From Gammaproteobacteria bacterium (GTDB lineage Bacteria > Pseudomonadota > Gammaproteobacteria > Steroidobacterales > Steroidobacteraceae), in assembly GCA_030043215.1 (NCBI GenBank), contig JASHYG010000448.1:1-11924 (forward strand): a stretch of 11,924 bases of DNA. The letters are read 5' to 3'. Of the stretch, positions 1 to 7,064 are shown piece by piece (position 1 is the stretch's first letter; each line of letters opens with the position of its first letter). The notes below the pieces were generated by a model. That model was not told where the DNA came from and made no database searches. It saw only the letters and a list, made by a program, of their open reading frames with translations. The translations under genes were made by a program, and so were the position numbers.

Positions 1-551
1 CCCGGCCCGGGATGAAGCCCGCCGACTTCAATCTGGCCGAGAACACGATGCGTTACCTGGTGTATGCGCCGCCGCGGCCCCACTACGATTATCGAACGTT
101 CGATTTCGATCGCGATGCGCACCTGCTGGACGCATGGGGCAAGAAGGTCAACGCGACGAACCCCGACCTCACGAGATTCCGAGCCCGCGGCGGAAAGCTG
201 ATCATGACCTACGGATGGGCGGATCAAGTTCTGCAGCCGCTGGTGGGCGTCCAGTACTACGAGCAGGCGGTCGCTCGCAATGGACCGCAGACGGGAGAGT
301 TCTTCCGTCTGTTCATGGTGCCCGGCATGACTCATTGCAGCGGAGGAATCGGGACCGACCGATTCGATGCGGTGACGGCGCTGATCGACTGGGTGGAGAA
401 GCACAAGGCACCCGATTCGATACCCGCAAGCCACGTGGAGGGCCATCGCGTCACGCGCACACGCCCGCTTTGCCCATACCCCCAGGTGGCGCGATACTCG
501 GGGCACGGCAGTATCGACGATGCCGCGAGGTTCAGCTGCGTGAGGCCCTGA
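1..551 (+). CDS. Tannase/feruloyl esterase family protein, C-terminal part (5' end outside window)
   Basis: The frame is open from base 3, so the gene starts upstream; about 182 C-terminal residues are visible of a family usually around 500-600 aa. These alpha/beta-hydrolases cleave ester bonds of gallic, ferulic or related hydroxyaromatic acids and are usually secreted. The visible part carries two members of the catalytic triad: Asp in YGWADQ (codon 222-224) and His in GMTHCSGG (codon 333-335). The Cys directly after the His fits the family's CS-D-HC arrangement, in which that Cys is disulfide-linked to a Cys next to the nucleophilic Ser; the Ser half lies outside the window. Further family-like sequence follows (FDAVTALIDWVE, then RPLCPYPQ and a final Cys near the stop). 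ackA follows 88 bp later on the same strand. The family is clear, but the actual substrate (tannin, feruloyl, terephthalate or other ester) cannot be told from this fragment. Confidence 0.9.
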   Translation, partial: RPGMKPADFNLAENTMRYLVYAPPRPHYDYRTFDFDRDAHLLDAWGKKVNATNPDLTRFRARGGKLIMTYGWADQVLQPLVGVQYYEQAVARNGPQTGEFFRLFMVPGMTHCSGGIGTDRFDAVTALIDWVEKHKAPDSIPASHVEGHRVTRTRPLCPYPQVARYSGHGSIDDAARFSCVRP

Positions 552-553
552 CG

Positions 554-567
554 GCCGCCTTGGCGGC
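554..567 (+). terminator. Short GC hairpin after the tannase gene (weak terminator candidate)
   Basis: GCCGCC-TT-GGCGGC is a perfect inverted repeat that begins 2 bp after the tannase stop codon. With a realistic loop the stem is only 5 bp, and no T-run follows. It could be part of a weak or factor-assisted terminator, or chance in GC-rich DNA. The rest of 552-639 holds nothing else recognisable apart from the ackA ribosome binding site (AAAGGA, 627-632). Confidence 0.25.
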
Positions 568-639
568 ACGGAGCGGCCGGGTCCAGCCGGAAAGGCGAGC
601 CGCAGCCCTCGGTGCGTCTGCGGACGAAAGGAACTCCCC

Positions 640-1863
640 ATGCCATCCGCAAAACCAGGCGTCCTCACGATCAACGCCGGCTCCTCGAGCATCAAGTTCG
701 CGCTGTATCGGGGCGGCGCGGCGCTCGAGCGACGGCTCCATGGAAAGCTGGATCGCTTGGGCCTGGGCGGGGCGATTCTGAGCTTCGAGGAGCCCACCGC
801 GGATCCTCCGGCACGCGGCAGCATTGCGGTCCCCGATCGCTCATCGGCAGCGACCGTCCTGATCGACTGGCTCGAGAAGCGGGTGGGCTTCGACTCCGTC
901 GGCGCGGTGGGGCATCGTGTGGTGCACGGCATGCAGCGCACGGAGCCCGCGCCGATCACGGCGGAGCTCATGGACGAGCTGCGTCGGCTCATATCCTACG
1001 ATCCGGATCACCTGCCGCGCGAGATCGAGCTGATCGAGGCCTTTCGGCGGCGGTATCCGCAGCTGCGCCAGGTGGCCTGCTTCGACACCGCATTCCACCG
1101 CGGCATGCCGCGCGTTGCGAAGCTCCTTCCCATCCCGCGGCGCTATCAGGCGCAGGGCGTGGAGCGCTACGGATTCCACGGTCTGTCCTACTCCTACCTG
1201 CTGGAGGAGCTCGCACGCCTCGGCGACGGCGCGGCAACGTCGGGCCGCGTGATTCTCGCGCATCTCGGCAACGGCGCCAGCATGGCGGCCGTGCGCGACG
1301 GCAGCAGCATCGACACCAGCATGGGCTTCACGCCGGCCTCGGGATTTCCGATGAGCAGCCGATCGGGCGATCTGGACCCGGGGCTGGTCAGATTCCTGGC
1401 GCGTACGGAGCACATGACCGCGGCGCGGTTCGATCGCATGGTGAACCATGAGTCCGGGCTTCTCGGCGTATCGGAGATCAGCTCCGATGTGCGCGACTTG
1501 CTCGCTCAGGAAAGTACCGATGAGCGGGCGGCGGAAGCCGTGCAGCTCTTCTGTTACCAGGTGAGGAAGTGCATCGGCGCTTTAGCCGCAGCGCTCGGCG
1601 GGGTTGACACGCTCGTCTTCGCGGGGGGCATCGGTGAGAATGCGCCGCTCATCCGCGCGCGCATCTGCGACGGACTCGGCTTTCTCGGGATCGAGGTCGA
1701 TCCGCAGCGCAATGCGTCGAACGCACCGTTGATCTCGCAGGATGCGGCGCGCGTCAAACTGCGGGTCATACGCACCGACGAGGAGCTGATGATTGCCCGG
1801 TCCGTCGTGCGCTCGATGGGCTCCAAGATGCGGGAGCCCGGTCGCCCACCGGAGGCAAGGTAG
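640..1863 (+). CDS. ackA: Acetate kinase
   Basis: Cytoplasmic kinase of the ASKHA fold that interconverts acetate plus ATP and acetyl phosphate plus ADP. At 407 aa it has the normal family length. The N-terminal signature LTINAGSSSIKF lies at residues 9-20. Residues corresponding to the well-studied Methanosarcina enzyme are present: Asn12, Arg93 (GHRVVHG), Asp149 (FDTAFH), His180 (YGFHGLS), His208 (HLGNGAS), Arg241 (SSRSGDLDPG) and Glu381 in TDEELMIA. The nucleotide-binding AGGIGENAP loop is at 328-336. The start is supported by AAAGGA (627-632) 7 nt upstream. No phosphotransacetylase or phosphoketolase gene lies beside it in the window, so its partner must be elsewhere. It sits between two ester hydrolases, which could release acetate or aryl acids, but a functional link is only inference. 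A propionate-preferring enzyme is possible. Confidence 0.96.
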   Translation: MPSAKPGVLTINAGSSSIKFALYRGGAALERRLHGKLDRLGLGGAILSFEEPTADPPARGSIAVPDRSSAATVLIDWLEKRVGFDSVGAVGHRVVHGMQRTEPAPITAELMDELRRLISYDPDHLPREIELIEAFRRRYPQLRQVACFDTAFHRGMPRVAKLLPIPRRYQAQGVERYGFHGLSYSYLLEELARLGDGAATSGRVILAHLGNGASMAAVRDGSSIDTSMGFTPASGFPMSSRSGDLDPGLVRFLARTEHMTAARFDRMVNHESGLLGVSEISSDVRDLLAQESTDERAAEAVQLFCYQVRKCIGALAAALGGVDTLVFAGGIGENAPLIRARICDGLGFLGIEVDPQRNASNAPLISQDAARVKLRVIRTDEELMIARSVVRSMGSKMREPGRPPEAR

Positions 1864-1920
1864 ATTATGATGGGTGCACCCGATCCTGGTGTCGAGGCAT
1901 ATCGCCAGCGCCGATCGGCA

Positions 1921-1927
1921 AGGGGGA
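1921..1927 (+). promoter_or_regulatory. Ribosome binding site deciding the SGNH hydrolase start
   Basis: AGGGGGA lies 5 nt before the ATG at 1933. The in-frame ATG at 1867 has a GGAGG (1851-1855) inside the end of ackA, but 11 nt away. The 1933 start also puts the hydrophobic signal segment at the very N-terminus, so it is preferred. Confidence 0.6.
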
Positions 1928-1932
1928 ATCTC

Positions 1933-3177
1933 ATGCTCGCGACCCGGAAGGCCTGCTACGCGGCCTGGTATGTTGTGCTGTCGCTTGCCGCGTGCTCGAT
2001 CGGGCAGGCGTCGGAGTGGGTGCAAACCTGGGGTGCCGCGCCGGAGCCGGCGACGACGGCACGCGGGCCGTTCCCCGGAAGCCCGAGCTTCGCGAACCAG
2101 ACCATTCGGCAAACCATTCGCGTGAGCCTCGGAGGCTCGCGGATTCGCATTCGCTTCTCCAACGAATATGGAACGAAGCCGCTCGTCATCGGCACGGCGT
2201 TCGTCGCGCTGTCGGATGAAAAGGGTAACGTCCAGCCCGGCACCGAGCGGCGCGTGATGTTCTCGGGGCAGGCTACGGCTTCGATCCCGGCTGCCGCGCC
2301 CTTGCTGAGCGACCCCGTCGATCTGCCGGTGAAGCCGCTGAGCTCGCTGTCCATCAGCGTGTATTTCCCCGGCGACACCGGTCCGTGCACCTGTCACCAA
2401 ACCGGGATGCAGAATGCGTTTGTCTCCGCGGTCGGCGACTTCGCGGGGCAGTCATTCGTGCCGAAGCAGACGCTGCAGATGCGCGCCTTCCTCTCCGGAG
2501 TGGACGTTCTACCCGCCCGGGACGCGCGTGCGGTGGTGGCGCTGGGCGACTCCATCACGGACGGAGTCGGCTCGACGGTGGACGCCGACCGGCGGTGGCC
2601 GGATCTGCTCGCGAACCGGCTCGACGAGCGGAACGACGCCTGGGGCGTCGTGAACATGGGCATCAGCGGCAATCGCCTCCTGGCCGATGGAGCCGGCCAG
2701 AGCGCGCTCGCGCGGTTCGATCGAGATGTGCTGTCTGTGACGGGCGCGAAGATCGTGATCGTCTTCCTAGGCGTGAATGACCTCGGCATCTCGTACGGAA
2801 ACATGCAGGGACCGATGGCCCGCTTGTTCAACGCGAACGGCGCGAGCAAGGTGACATTCCGGTCGATGCAGGCGGGTTACCGCCAGCTGATCGCGCGCGC
2901 ACACGCCAAGGGACTCAAGGTGCTCGGCGCGACGATCACCCCGTATGGGGGCTCGGGCTACTACTCGACGGACGGAGACGCCGTGCGCGGCGCGATCAAT
3001 ACCTGGATCCGGACCAGCCACGAGTTCGACGGTGTGATCGATTTCGATGCCGTCATGCGCGATCCGAGCCAGCCCAACCGCATCCGGGAGAGCTACCAGC
3101 ACGGAGACCACCTGCACGGCAGCGACGCCGGCTATGCCGCGATGGCGCAGGCCATTCCGCTGTCGCTGTTCAAGTAG
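1933..3177 (+). CDS. Exported SGNH/GDSL-type esterase
   Basis: Serine ester hydrolase of the SGNH superfamily, 414 aa from the chosen start. The N-terminus is a signal peptide (positive Arg5-Lys6, hydrophobic to about residue 20). It contains LAAC (18-21), which could be a lipobox giving a lipoprotein; otherwise cleavage after about QAS (27) would release it to the periplasm or outside. Residues about 30-190 form an N-terminal beta-rich domain (WVQTWGAAP, VSLGGSRIRIRFSNEYG) typical of this subgroup. The catalytic blocks follow in order: GDSITDG with nucleophile Ser207, Gly246-Asn247 in ISGNRLL, Asn282 in GVNDLG, and DHLH with Asp392 and His395. All four SGNH residues are therefore present. 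Relatives include acetyl-esterases acting on polysaccharides and lipases; the substrate is not readable. An alternative start at 1867 would add 22 residues before the signal. Its stop codon abuts that of the convergent peptidase gene. Confidence 0.9.
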   Translation: MLATRKACYAAWYVVLSLAACSIGQASEWVQTWGAAPEPATTARGPFPGSPSFANQTIRQTIRVSLGGSRIRIRFSNEYGTKPLVIGTAFVALSDEKGNVQPGTERRVMFSGQATASIPAAAPLLSDPVDLPVKPLSSLSISVYFPGDTGPCTCHQTGMQNAFVSAVGDFAGQSFVPKQTLQMRAFLSGVDVLPARDARAVVALGDSITDGVGSTVDADRRWPDLLANRLDERNDAWGVVNMGISGNRLLADGAGQSALARFDRDVLSVTGAKIVIVFLGVNDLGISYGNMQGPMARLFNANGASKVTFRSMQAGYRQLIARAHAKGLKVLGATITPYGGSGYYSTDGDAVRGAINTWIRTSHEFDGVIDFDAVMRDPSQPNRIRESYQHGDHLHGSDAGYAAMAQAIPLSLFK

Positions 3178-5322
3178 CTACCAGATCTTCACCAGCTCGC
3201 CGGGCGGCCGCACCATCTTGTCCCCGGCCTTGCACTCGAAGGCCTGGGCGAACTGCGGCATGTTGGACGGCGCGGCGATGGCGCGGATCCGCTCGGGCGC
3301 GTGCGGATCGACGTTGAGCAGCAGCTCGGCGTATTTCTCGCGGTCGGTGCTGCGCCACACGCGTGCGAAGTTCAGGAAGAACCGCTGATCCTCGGTGAGA
3401 TCCTGGATCTTCCCGCTCGCCAGATCGGGGTTGTCCTTGAGCACCGTCTGTAGCGCATCGTAGGCGATGTTGAGGCCGCCCAGGTCGGCGATGTTCTCTC
3501 CGAGCGTCAGGCTGCCGTTGACGTGCAGCTTCGGCTTACCCTCGATGGGGGCGTAGGCGTCGAACTGCCGCACCAGCAGCTTGGTGCGCGCATCGAACTG
3601 GGCCCTGTCCTTCTCGGTCCACCAGTTCCGGCGGTTGCCCGCGCCATCGAACTGGCGGCCTTGATCGTCGAATCCGTGGCTCGACTCATGACCCATGATC
3701 GCGCCGATGCCGCCGTAGTTGAGCGCATCGTCGCCGTTCGCGAAGAAGAAGGGCGGCTGTAGGATGGCGGCCGGAAAATTGATCGTATTGGTCTGTGGGT
3801 CGTAGTAGGCATTGATCGTCTGCGGCGTCATGTCCCACTCACGGCGGTCCGTCTTCTTGCCGATCCTGCCGATGTCGTAGTGGTAATTGAACTTGCTTGC
3901 CGCCTCCACGTCCGCGAAGTAGCTGCCGGGGACGATTTTCAACCCCGTCCAGTCGCGCCACTCGCCGGGGTCCGGATAGCCGATCTTGGGGAGGAACATC
4001 TTCAACTTGTCGAGCGCCTTGGCCTTGGTCGCCTCACTCATCCAGGCGACGTTCTCGATGCGCTGCGCGAGCGCGTCGTGGATGTTGGCGACGAGCTTCT
4101 CGGCGCGCGCCTCGGCGGCCGGCGGGAAGTACTTGGCGACGTAGAGCTGCCCGAGCCCCATGCCCATCGACGCGTTGACGGCGCCGAGCACGCGCTGCCA
4201 GCGCGGCCGCTGCTCGGGCTGCCCGCTCAGCGTCCTCTGGTAGAAGTCGAAGTGATTGTCCTCGAACGCCTGGCTGAGGAAGGGCGCGGCGTTATCGATG
4301 GTGTGAAAGCGAAGGTAGGCCTGCCACTGCGAGAGCGGCGCGCTCTTGAGCTGCCGGTCGAGCGCCACAATGAACTTCGGCTGATCGAGCGAGAATCCCT
4401 TGCCGACGCTCACGCCCTGTGCGGCGAAGAAATCCTGCCAGCTGAAATGCGGGCTCAACTTGTCGGCCTGCGCGACGGTCACGAAGTGGTATTCGTTGTC
4501 GAGGTCGCGCAGCGCGGTCGGCGACAGCGAGGCCCGGGCGAGCACGGTCTCGAAGCCGAGCACCTCCGCGGCCTGCTTCGCAGCGTCGGCCGCGGGCACG
4601 CCGGTGAGCTCCAGCGACTTCGCGACGTACGCGACGTATGCCTTGCGCAGGTCCGCGTACTGGGGCTCGAGGTAGTAGTCCCGGGTCGGCAGTCCGAGGC
4701 CCGCCTGATCGACGAAGCCGATCTGCAACTCGGCGTTGTTGAAGTCGGCCTCGGATGTGAACGAGAAGAGGTAGGAGTCGCCCTCGTTATATCGCTTGTC
4801 GATGAAGCCCGGGATATCGGCGCGCCTCAGCTGCGCGATGGCGTCGAGCTGGGGCTTGATCGGATCGAAGCCGGCCTTGTCGATGGCGGCCGTATCCATG
4901 CCTGAGGCGTATAGCCAGCCGAGCTTCTGCTCGATGGATCCGGCCGGATCGTGATCGGCGCTCTGGGCCGCGGCCTCCACGATCGCGCGCTGCTCCGCGA
5001 GGTTCTTCTCCTGCAACTCGTCGAAAGCGCCCCAGCTCGTGTGATCGGAGGGGATGGGATGGCTGGCCGTCCACTTGGCATTGACGTAATCGTAGAAGTC
5101 GTCGCACGGGTTGTACTGCGTGCTCAGCTCGAAGGGAGCCGGTTGGGATGGAGCGGAGGCGGGCGCGGGCGCTCCGGCCCCGGCGGAGGCAACGGATGCG
5201 GTCGCCGGCTTTGCCGCGGAGGGCGTGGCCGGGCTGCCGCCTTGCGGTCCCTGACTGCACCCGCAGGCGAGCAGCGCCAGGCTCGCAGCCATCGCAATGG
5301 TCTCAATCCCGTGCTTGCTCAT
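3178..5322 (-). CDS. M13 family zinc metallopeptidase (neprilysin/PepO-like), lipoprotein
   Basis: Zinc endopeptidase of the neprilysin family that cleaves oligopeptides; in Gram-negatives it acts in the periplasm or at the outer membrane. The product is 714 aa, normal for the family. Residues 1-22 form a lipoprotein signal with lipobox LLAC (17-20), followed by an Ala/Pro/Ser-rich tether to about residue 67. The mature domain opens with NPCDDFYDYVNAKW, a typical M13 N-terminal signature. The substrate-binding NAYY motif starts at Asn504. The zinc site is HESSH (His545, Glu546, His549) followed by GFDDQG. The third ligand Glu609 and Asp613 are in GENIADLGG. The C-terminus ends MVRPPGELVKIW, as family members do. 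The start at 5322 is preferred over an upstream in-frame ATG at 5355 because GGGGGTGA precedes it and the signal then begins at the N-terminus. The gene stands alone. Confidence 0.95.
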   Translation of the reverse strand: MSKHGIETIAMAASLALLACGCSQGPQGGSPATPSAAKPATASVASAGAGAPAPASAPSQPAPFELSTQYNPCDDFYDYVNAKWTASHPIPSDHTSWGAFDELQEKNLAEQRAIVEAAAQSADHDPAGSIEQKLGWLYASGMDTAAIDKAGFDPIKPQLDAIAQLRRADIPGFIDKRYNEGDSYLFSFTSEADFNNAELQIGFVDQAGLGLPTRDYYLEPQYADLRKAYVAYVAKSLELTGVPAADAAKQAAEVLGFETVLARASLSPTALRDLDNEYHFVTVAQADKLSPHFSWQDFFAAQGVSVGKGFSLDQPKFIVALDRQLKSAPLSQWQAYLRFHTIDNAAPFLSQAFEDNHFDFYQRTLSGQPEQRPRWQRVLGAVNASMGMGLGQLYVAKYFPPAAEARAEKLVANIHDALAQRIENVAWMSEATKAKALDKLKMFLPKIGYPDPGEWRDWTGLKIVPGSYFADVEAASKFNYHYDIGRIGKKTDRREWDMTPQTINAYYDPQTNTINFPAAILQPPFFFANGDDALNYGGIGAIMGHESSHGFDDQGRQFDGAGNRRNWWTEKDRAQFDARTKLLVRQFDAYAPIEGKPKLHVNGSLTLGENIADLGGLNIAYDALQTVLKDNPDLASGKIQDLTEDQRFFLNFARVWRSTDREKYAELLLNVDPHAPERIRAIAAPSNMPQFAQAFECKAGDKMVRPPGELVKIW

Positions 5323-5327
5323 GAATT

Positions 5328-5334
5328 CACCCCC
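5328..5334 (-). promoter_or_regulatory. Ribosome binding site deciding the M13 peptidase start
   Basis: Read on the minus strand, GGGGGTG occupies this position, with the G-run 7 nt before the ATG at 5322. It supports that start against the ATG 33 bases further upstream. Confidence 0.6.
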
Positions 5335-5392
5335 AGCGGAAGTCCTCGTCCCCACGAATGCTCCGGGCGGGCGCCGGAATCAGCAGCCGGAG

Positions 5393-5398
5393 ATTGTA
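5393..5398 (-). promoter_or_regulatory. Possible -10 element for the M13 peptidase gene
   Basis: The minus strand reads TACAAT here, five of six bases matching the sigma-70 -10 consensus, about 70 nt before the start codon. No good -35 hexamer lies at 16-18 bp spacing (CAAACT, CCAAAC or CCCAAA); a TTGAGC is present but 23 bp away. It is the only AT-rich element on this strand of the 168-bp divergent region. Confidence 0.3.
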
Positions 5399-5406
5399 CC
5401 CGCAAA

Positions 5407-5435
5407 TTGCCGTGAGTTTGGGCTCAAGATAGGCT
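5407..5435 (+). promoter_or_regulatory. Possible sigma-70-type promoter for the DUF1348 gene
   Basis: TTGCCG (5407-5412), a 17-bp spacer, and TAGGCT (5430-5435) lie about 55 nt before the start codon. The spacing is ideal, but the hexamers match only 4/6 and 3/6 of the consensus, so this is a tentative call. It faces away from the candidate -10 element of the peptidase gene, as expected for divergent promoters sharing this region. Confidence 0.3.
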
Positions 5436-5490
5436 TGCGCACCCGGTCGCCACCCGGCGCCTGGACGCATCAATCTGTCAGGAGCTCGCC

Positions 5491-5967
5491 ATGGCCCATT
5501 CCGAAGTCCGCCCGCCGCTGCCGCCCTTCACGCGCGAGACCGCGGCTCAAAAGGTGAGGCAGGCCGAGGACGGCTGGAATTCGCGCGACCCCTCGCGGGT
5601 CGCCCTCGTCTACTCGCCCGACACGAAGTGGCGAAATCGCTCCGAGTTCCTGAGCGGCCGCGAGGAGGTCCGAGCGTTCCTCGAGCGCAAGTGGAGGAAG
5701 GAGCTCGACTATCGATTGATCAAGGAGCTCTGGGCCTTCGAGGGCAACCGGATCGCCGTGAGGTTTGCTTACGAGTGGCACGACGACTCTAGCAACTGGT
5801 TTCGTTCTTATGGGAACGAGAACTGGGAGTTCGGCGGGGATGGATTGATGAGACGCCGGCACGCCAGCATCAACGACCTGCCCATCCAGGAGTCCGAGCG
5901 CAAGTTTCACTGGCCGCTCGGCCGGCGTCCGGACGATCATCCGGGGCTCAGCGAGCTCGGGCTGTAA
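5491..5967 (+). CDS. DUF1348 / nuclear transport factor 2-like family protein
   Basis: A 158-aa soluble protein with no signal peptide or membrane segment. The sequence matches my recollection of the DUF1348 group of the NTF2/SnoaL-like fold. An opening helix contains [20 protein letters not shown] (residues about 25-44), which resembles the cone-fold start of these proteins. It is followed by [22 protein letters not shown], then beta-strands [13 protein letters not shown] and [12 protein letters not shown], and a closing helix region [15 protein letters not shown]. The group's biochemical role is not established; the fold hosts both small-molecule enzymes and non-catalytic ligand binders. 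The start is supported by AGGAG (5480-5484) 6 nt upstream. It is a single gene, divergent from the peptidase and convergent with the VOC gene 39 bp away, so no operon partner indicates its job. Confidence 0.85.
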   Translation: MAHSEVRPPLPPFTRETAAQKVRQAEDGWNSRDPSRVALVYSPDTKWRNRSEFLSGREEVRAFLERKWRKELDYRLIKELWAFEGNRIAVRFAYEWHDDSSNWFRSYGNENWEFGGDGLMRRRHASINDLPIQESERKFHWPLGRRPDDHPGLSELGL

Positions 5968-5971
5968 TGGG

Positions 5972-6019
5972 CCACGGGGCCGTGGGCGGCCTGGTCACCG
6001 ATCCGGTCACACCGCCCAC
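5972..6019. terminator. Inverted repeats between convergent DUF1348 and VOC genes (terminator candidate)
   Basis: Two nested signals lie in the 39-bp convergent gap and the last codons of the VOC gene. CCACGG/CCGTGG (5972-5977 and 5980-5985) forms a tight hairpin. GTGGGCGG (5982-5989) and CCGCCCAC (6012-6019) form an 8-bp perfect stem with a 22-nt loop that holds a small ACCG/CGGT hairpin. The two stems share bases, so they would be alternatives. Neither side has a T-run. A bidirectional terminator is plausible from the position only. Confidence 0.3.
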
Positions 6020-6954
6020 AGCTCACATGCGATCCCGTCGGGATCGGCGAAGCGCAGAACGGTCCGCCGCTCGCGATGTGGGGCAGGCTCGACCTTCGCG
6101 CCGAGCGCCTCGAGTCCATCGCTCACGCGCGAGCGGTCGAATTTCGCGACCCTGATCGCGTAAGAGGCAATGCTCGGCTTTTCGCCATCGGCGGCTTTAC
6201 GAAGCCCAAGCCGCACGGTGCCCACGCTGAGGAACACCTCGGAGGCGCCGGATCGGTGTGGAACCAGGCCGAACAGCTTCCGAAAGGCCGCCGTCGCCGC
6301 GTCGAGGTCGGAGACCTGCAGCATCACGTGCTCGAAGCCCTGAGCCTTCACGAGCGGCTGTCCGGTATAGAGAGGCGGCATGGGCTTGAACCCGCCACCA
6401 CCGCCTGCGGGAGGCGGCCGACGCGGTGCCGCGCTGCTGCGTCCTCCGATGAGCTGCACGGGAATGCTGTCGATACTGACGAAGCTTCCCCCCGCGAAGT
6501 ACCGAATCCCGTCCTGATCGAGCCGAGCCCGCCAGGCTGCGGAGTCGTACGGCTCGGCGGCAACGCAAAAATGATCGATCAGCGCTTGCGTCTGGGCGCC
6601 TCCGGCTGCGCCCTGCAGGTCCCCGACGGACATTGCCCCAGGGTAGAAGTTGATGATGTAGCGCAAGGATGGCTGCTCCTGCCCCGAGATTCTGGAGCCA
6701 TCGAAGAGATGGCTGTAGAAGGTGGCCGACTTCGTCACGTCGGGAACGGAGATGCCGATATGGTTGATGAGTTGACTGAGGTGCAAGGGAAGCTGCAGTG
6801 GCGCCGCTGCGGCGGCCGCGACCACGCGTGCCGCCCAGGGAGTCGCCGCCAGGGCACCGCAGGCTTGCAGGAACAGACGGCGCGATGTCTGCGGGAATGT
6901 CGAGCGGTCGCTCAGGTCATCCGGCTCGAGGCTCATCGGAGTAGGGCCGCTCAT
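6007..6954 (-). CDS. Tat-exported two-domain VOC (glyoxalase/dioxygenase-fold) protein
   Basis: A 315-aa protein of the vicinal oxygen chelate superfamily, which covers glyoxalases, extradiol dioxygenases and resistance proteins. The N-terminus has a twin-arginine signal: SRRLFLQ with Arg25-Arg26, then an Ala-rich hydrophobic stretch to about residue 51. It should therefore be folded in the cytoplasm, perhaps with its metal, before export. The first VOC module starts at INHIGISVPD (His65). A Pro/Gly-rich linker (PRRPPPAGGGGG) separates it from the second module, FEHVMLQVSDLD (His209), which ends in a typical strand GIACELW (Glu311). These His/Glu positions are plausible metal ligands. The start at 6954 is chosen because GGGGGA then sits 5 nt upstream; the ATG at 6960 would leave no spacing. 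An exported VOC protein of unknown substrate is the safest call; a ring-cleaving dioxygenase is not shown. The four-cysteine exported protein gene lies 110 bp upstream on the same strand. Confidence 0.88.
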   Translation of the reverse strand: MSGPTPMSLEPDDLSDRSTFPQTSRRLFLQACGALAATPWAARVVAAAAAAPLQLPLHLSQLINHIGISVPDVTKSATFYSHLFDGSRISGQEQPSLRYIINFYPGAMSVGDLQGAAGGAQTQALIDHFCVAAEPYDSAAWRARLDQDGIRYFAGGSFVSIDSIPVQLIGGRSSAAPRRPPPAGGGGGFKPMPPLYTGQPLVKAQGFEHVMLQVSDLDAATAAFRKLFGLVPHRSGASEVFLSVGTVRLGLRKAADGEKPSIASYAIRVAKFDRSRVSDGLEALGAKVEPAPHRERRTVLRFADPDGIACELWAV

Positions 6955-6959
6955 GTTCA

Positions 6960-6965
6960 TCCCCC
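6960..6965 (-). promoter_or_regulatory. Ribosome binding site deciding the VOC protein start
   Basis: On the minus strand GGGGGA runs straight into an ATG (6960-6958), which is too close for ribosome use. It is 5 nt from the next in-frame ATG at 6954, so the latter is the likely start. Confidence 0.55.
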
Positions 6966-6997
6966 GTGTCGGTTGCGGATGAGCCTCACCTTACCGC

Positions 6998-7012
6998 CCG
7001 CGGGTCCCGCGG
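6998..7012 (-). terminator. GC-only hairpin between the unknown exported protein and the VOC gene
   Basis: CCGCGGG-T-CCCGCGG is a perfect inverted repeat in the 110-bp gap after the four-cysteine protein gene; with a real loop it gives a 5-bp GC stem. No T-run follows on the minus strand. It might attenuate transcription between the two genes. Nothing else was recognised in 6966-7064. Confidence 0.25.
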
Positions 7013-7064
7013 TCCAGATCGCCTTCAAAAGCGGACACATCGCGGGGCGGATGGCCGCTCGCGA

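Noticed and set aside
1582..2400. A 272-codon minus-strand open frame across the ackA/SGNH hydrolase junction
   Set aside because: Shadow of two clear plus-strand genes; Arg-rich composition and no motif.
3880..4905. A 341-codon plus-strand open frame opposite the M13 peptidase gene
   Set aside because: It is antisense to a certain gene, has no recognisable domain, and its Arg/Leu/Val/Glu-rich composition is what GC-rich codons give when read in reverse.
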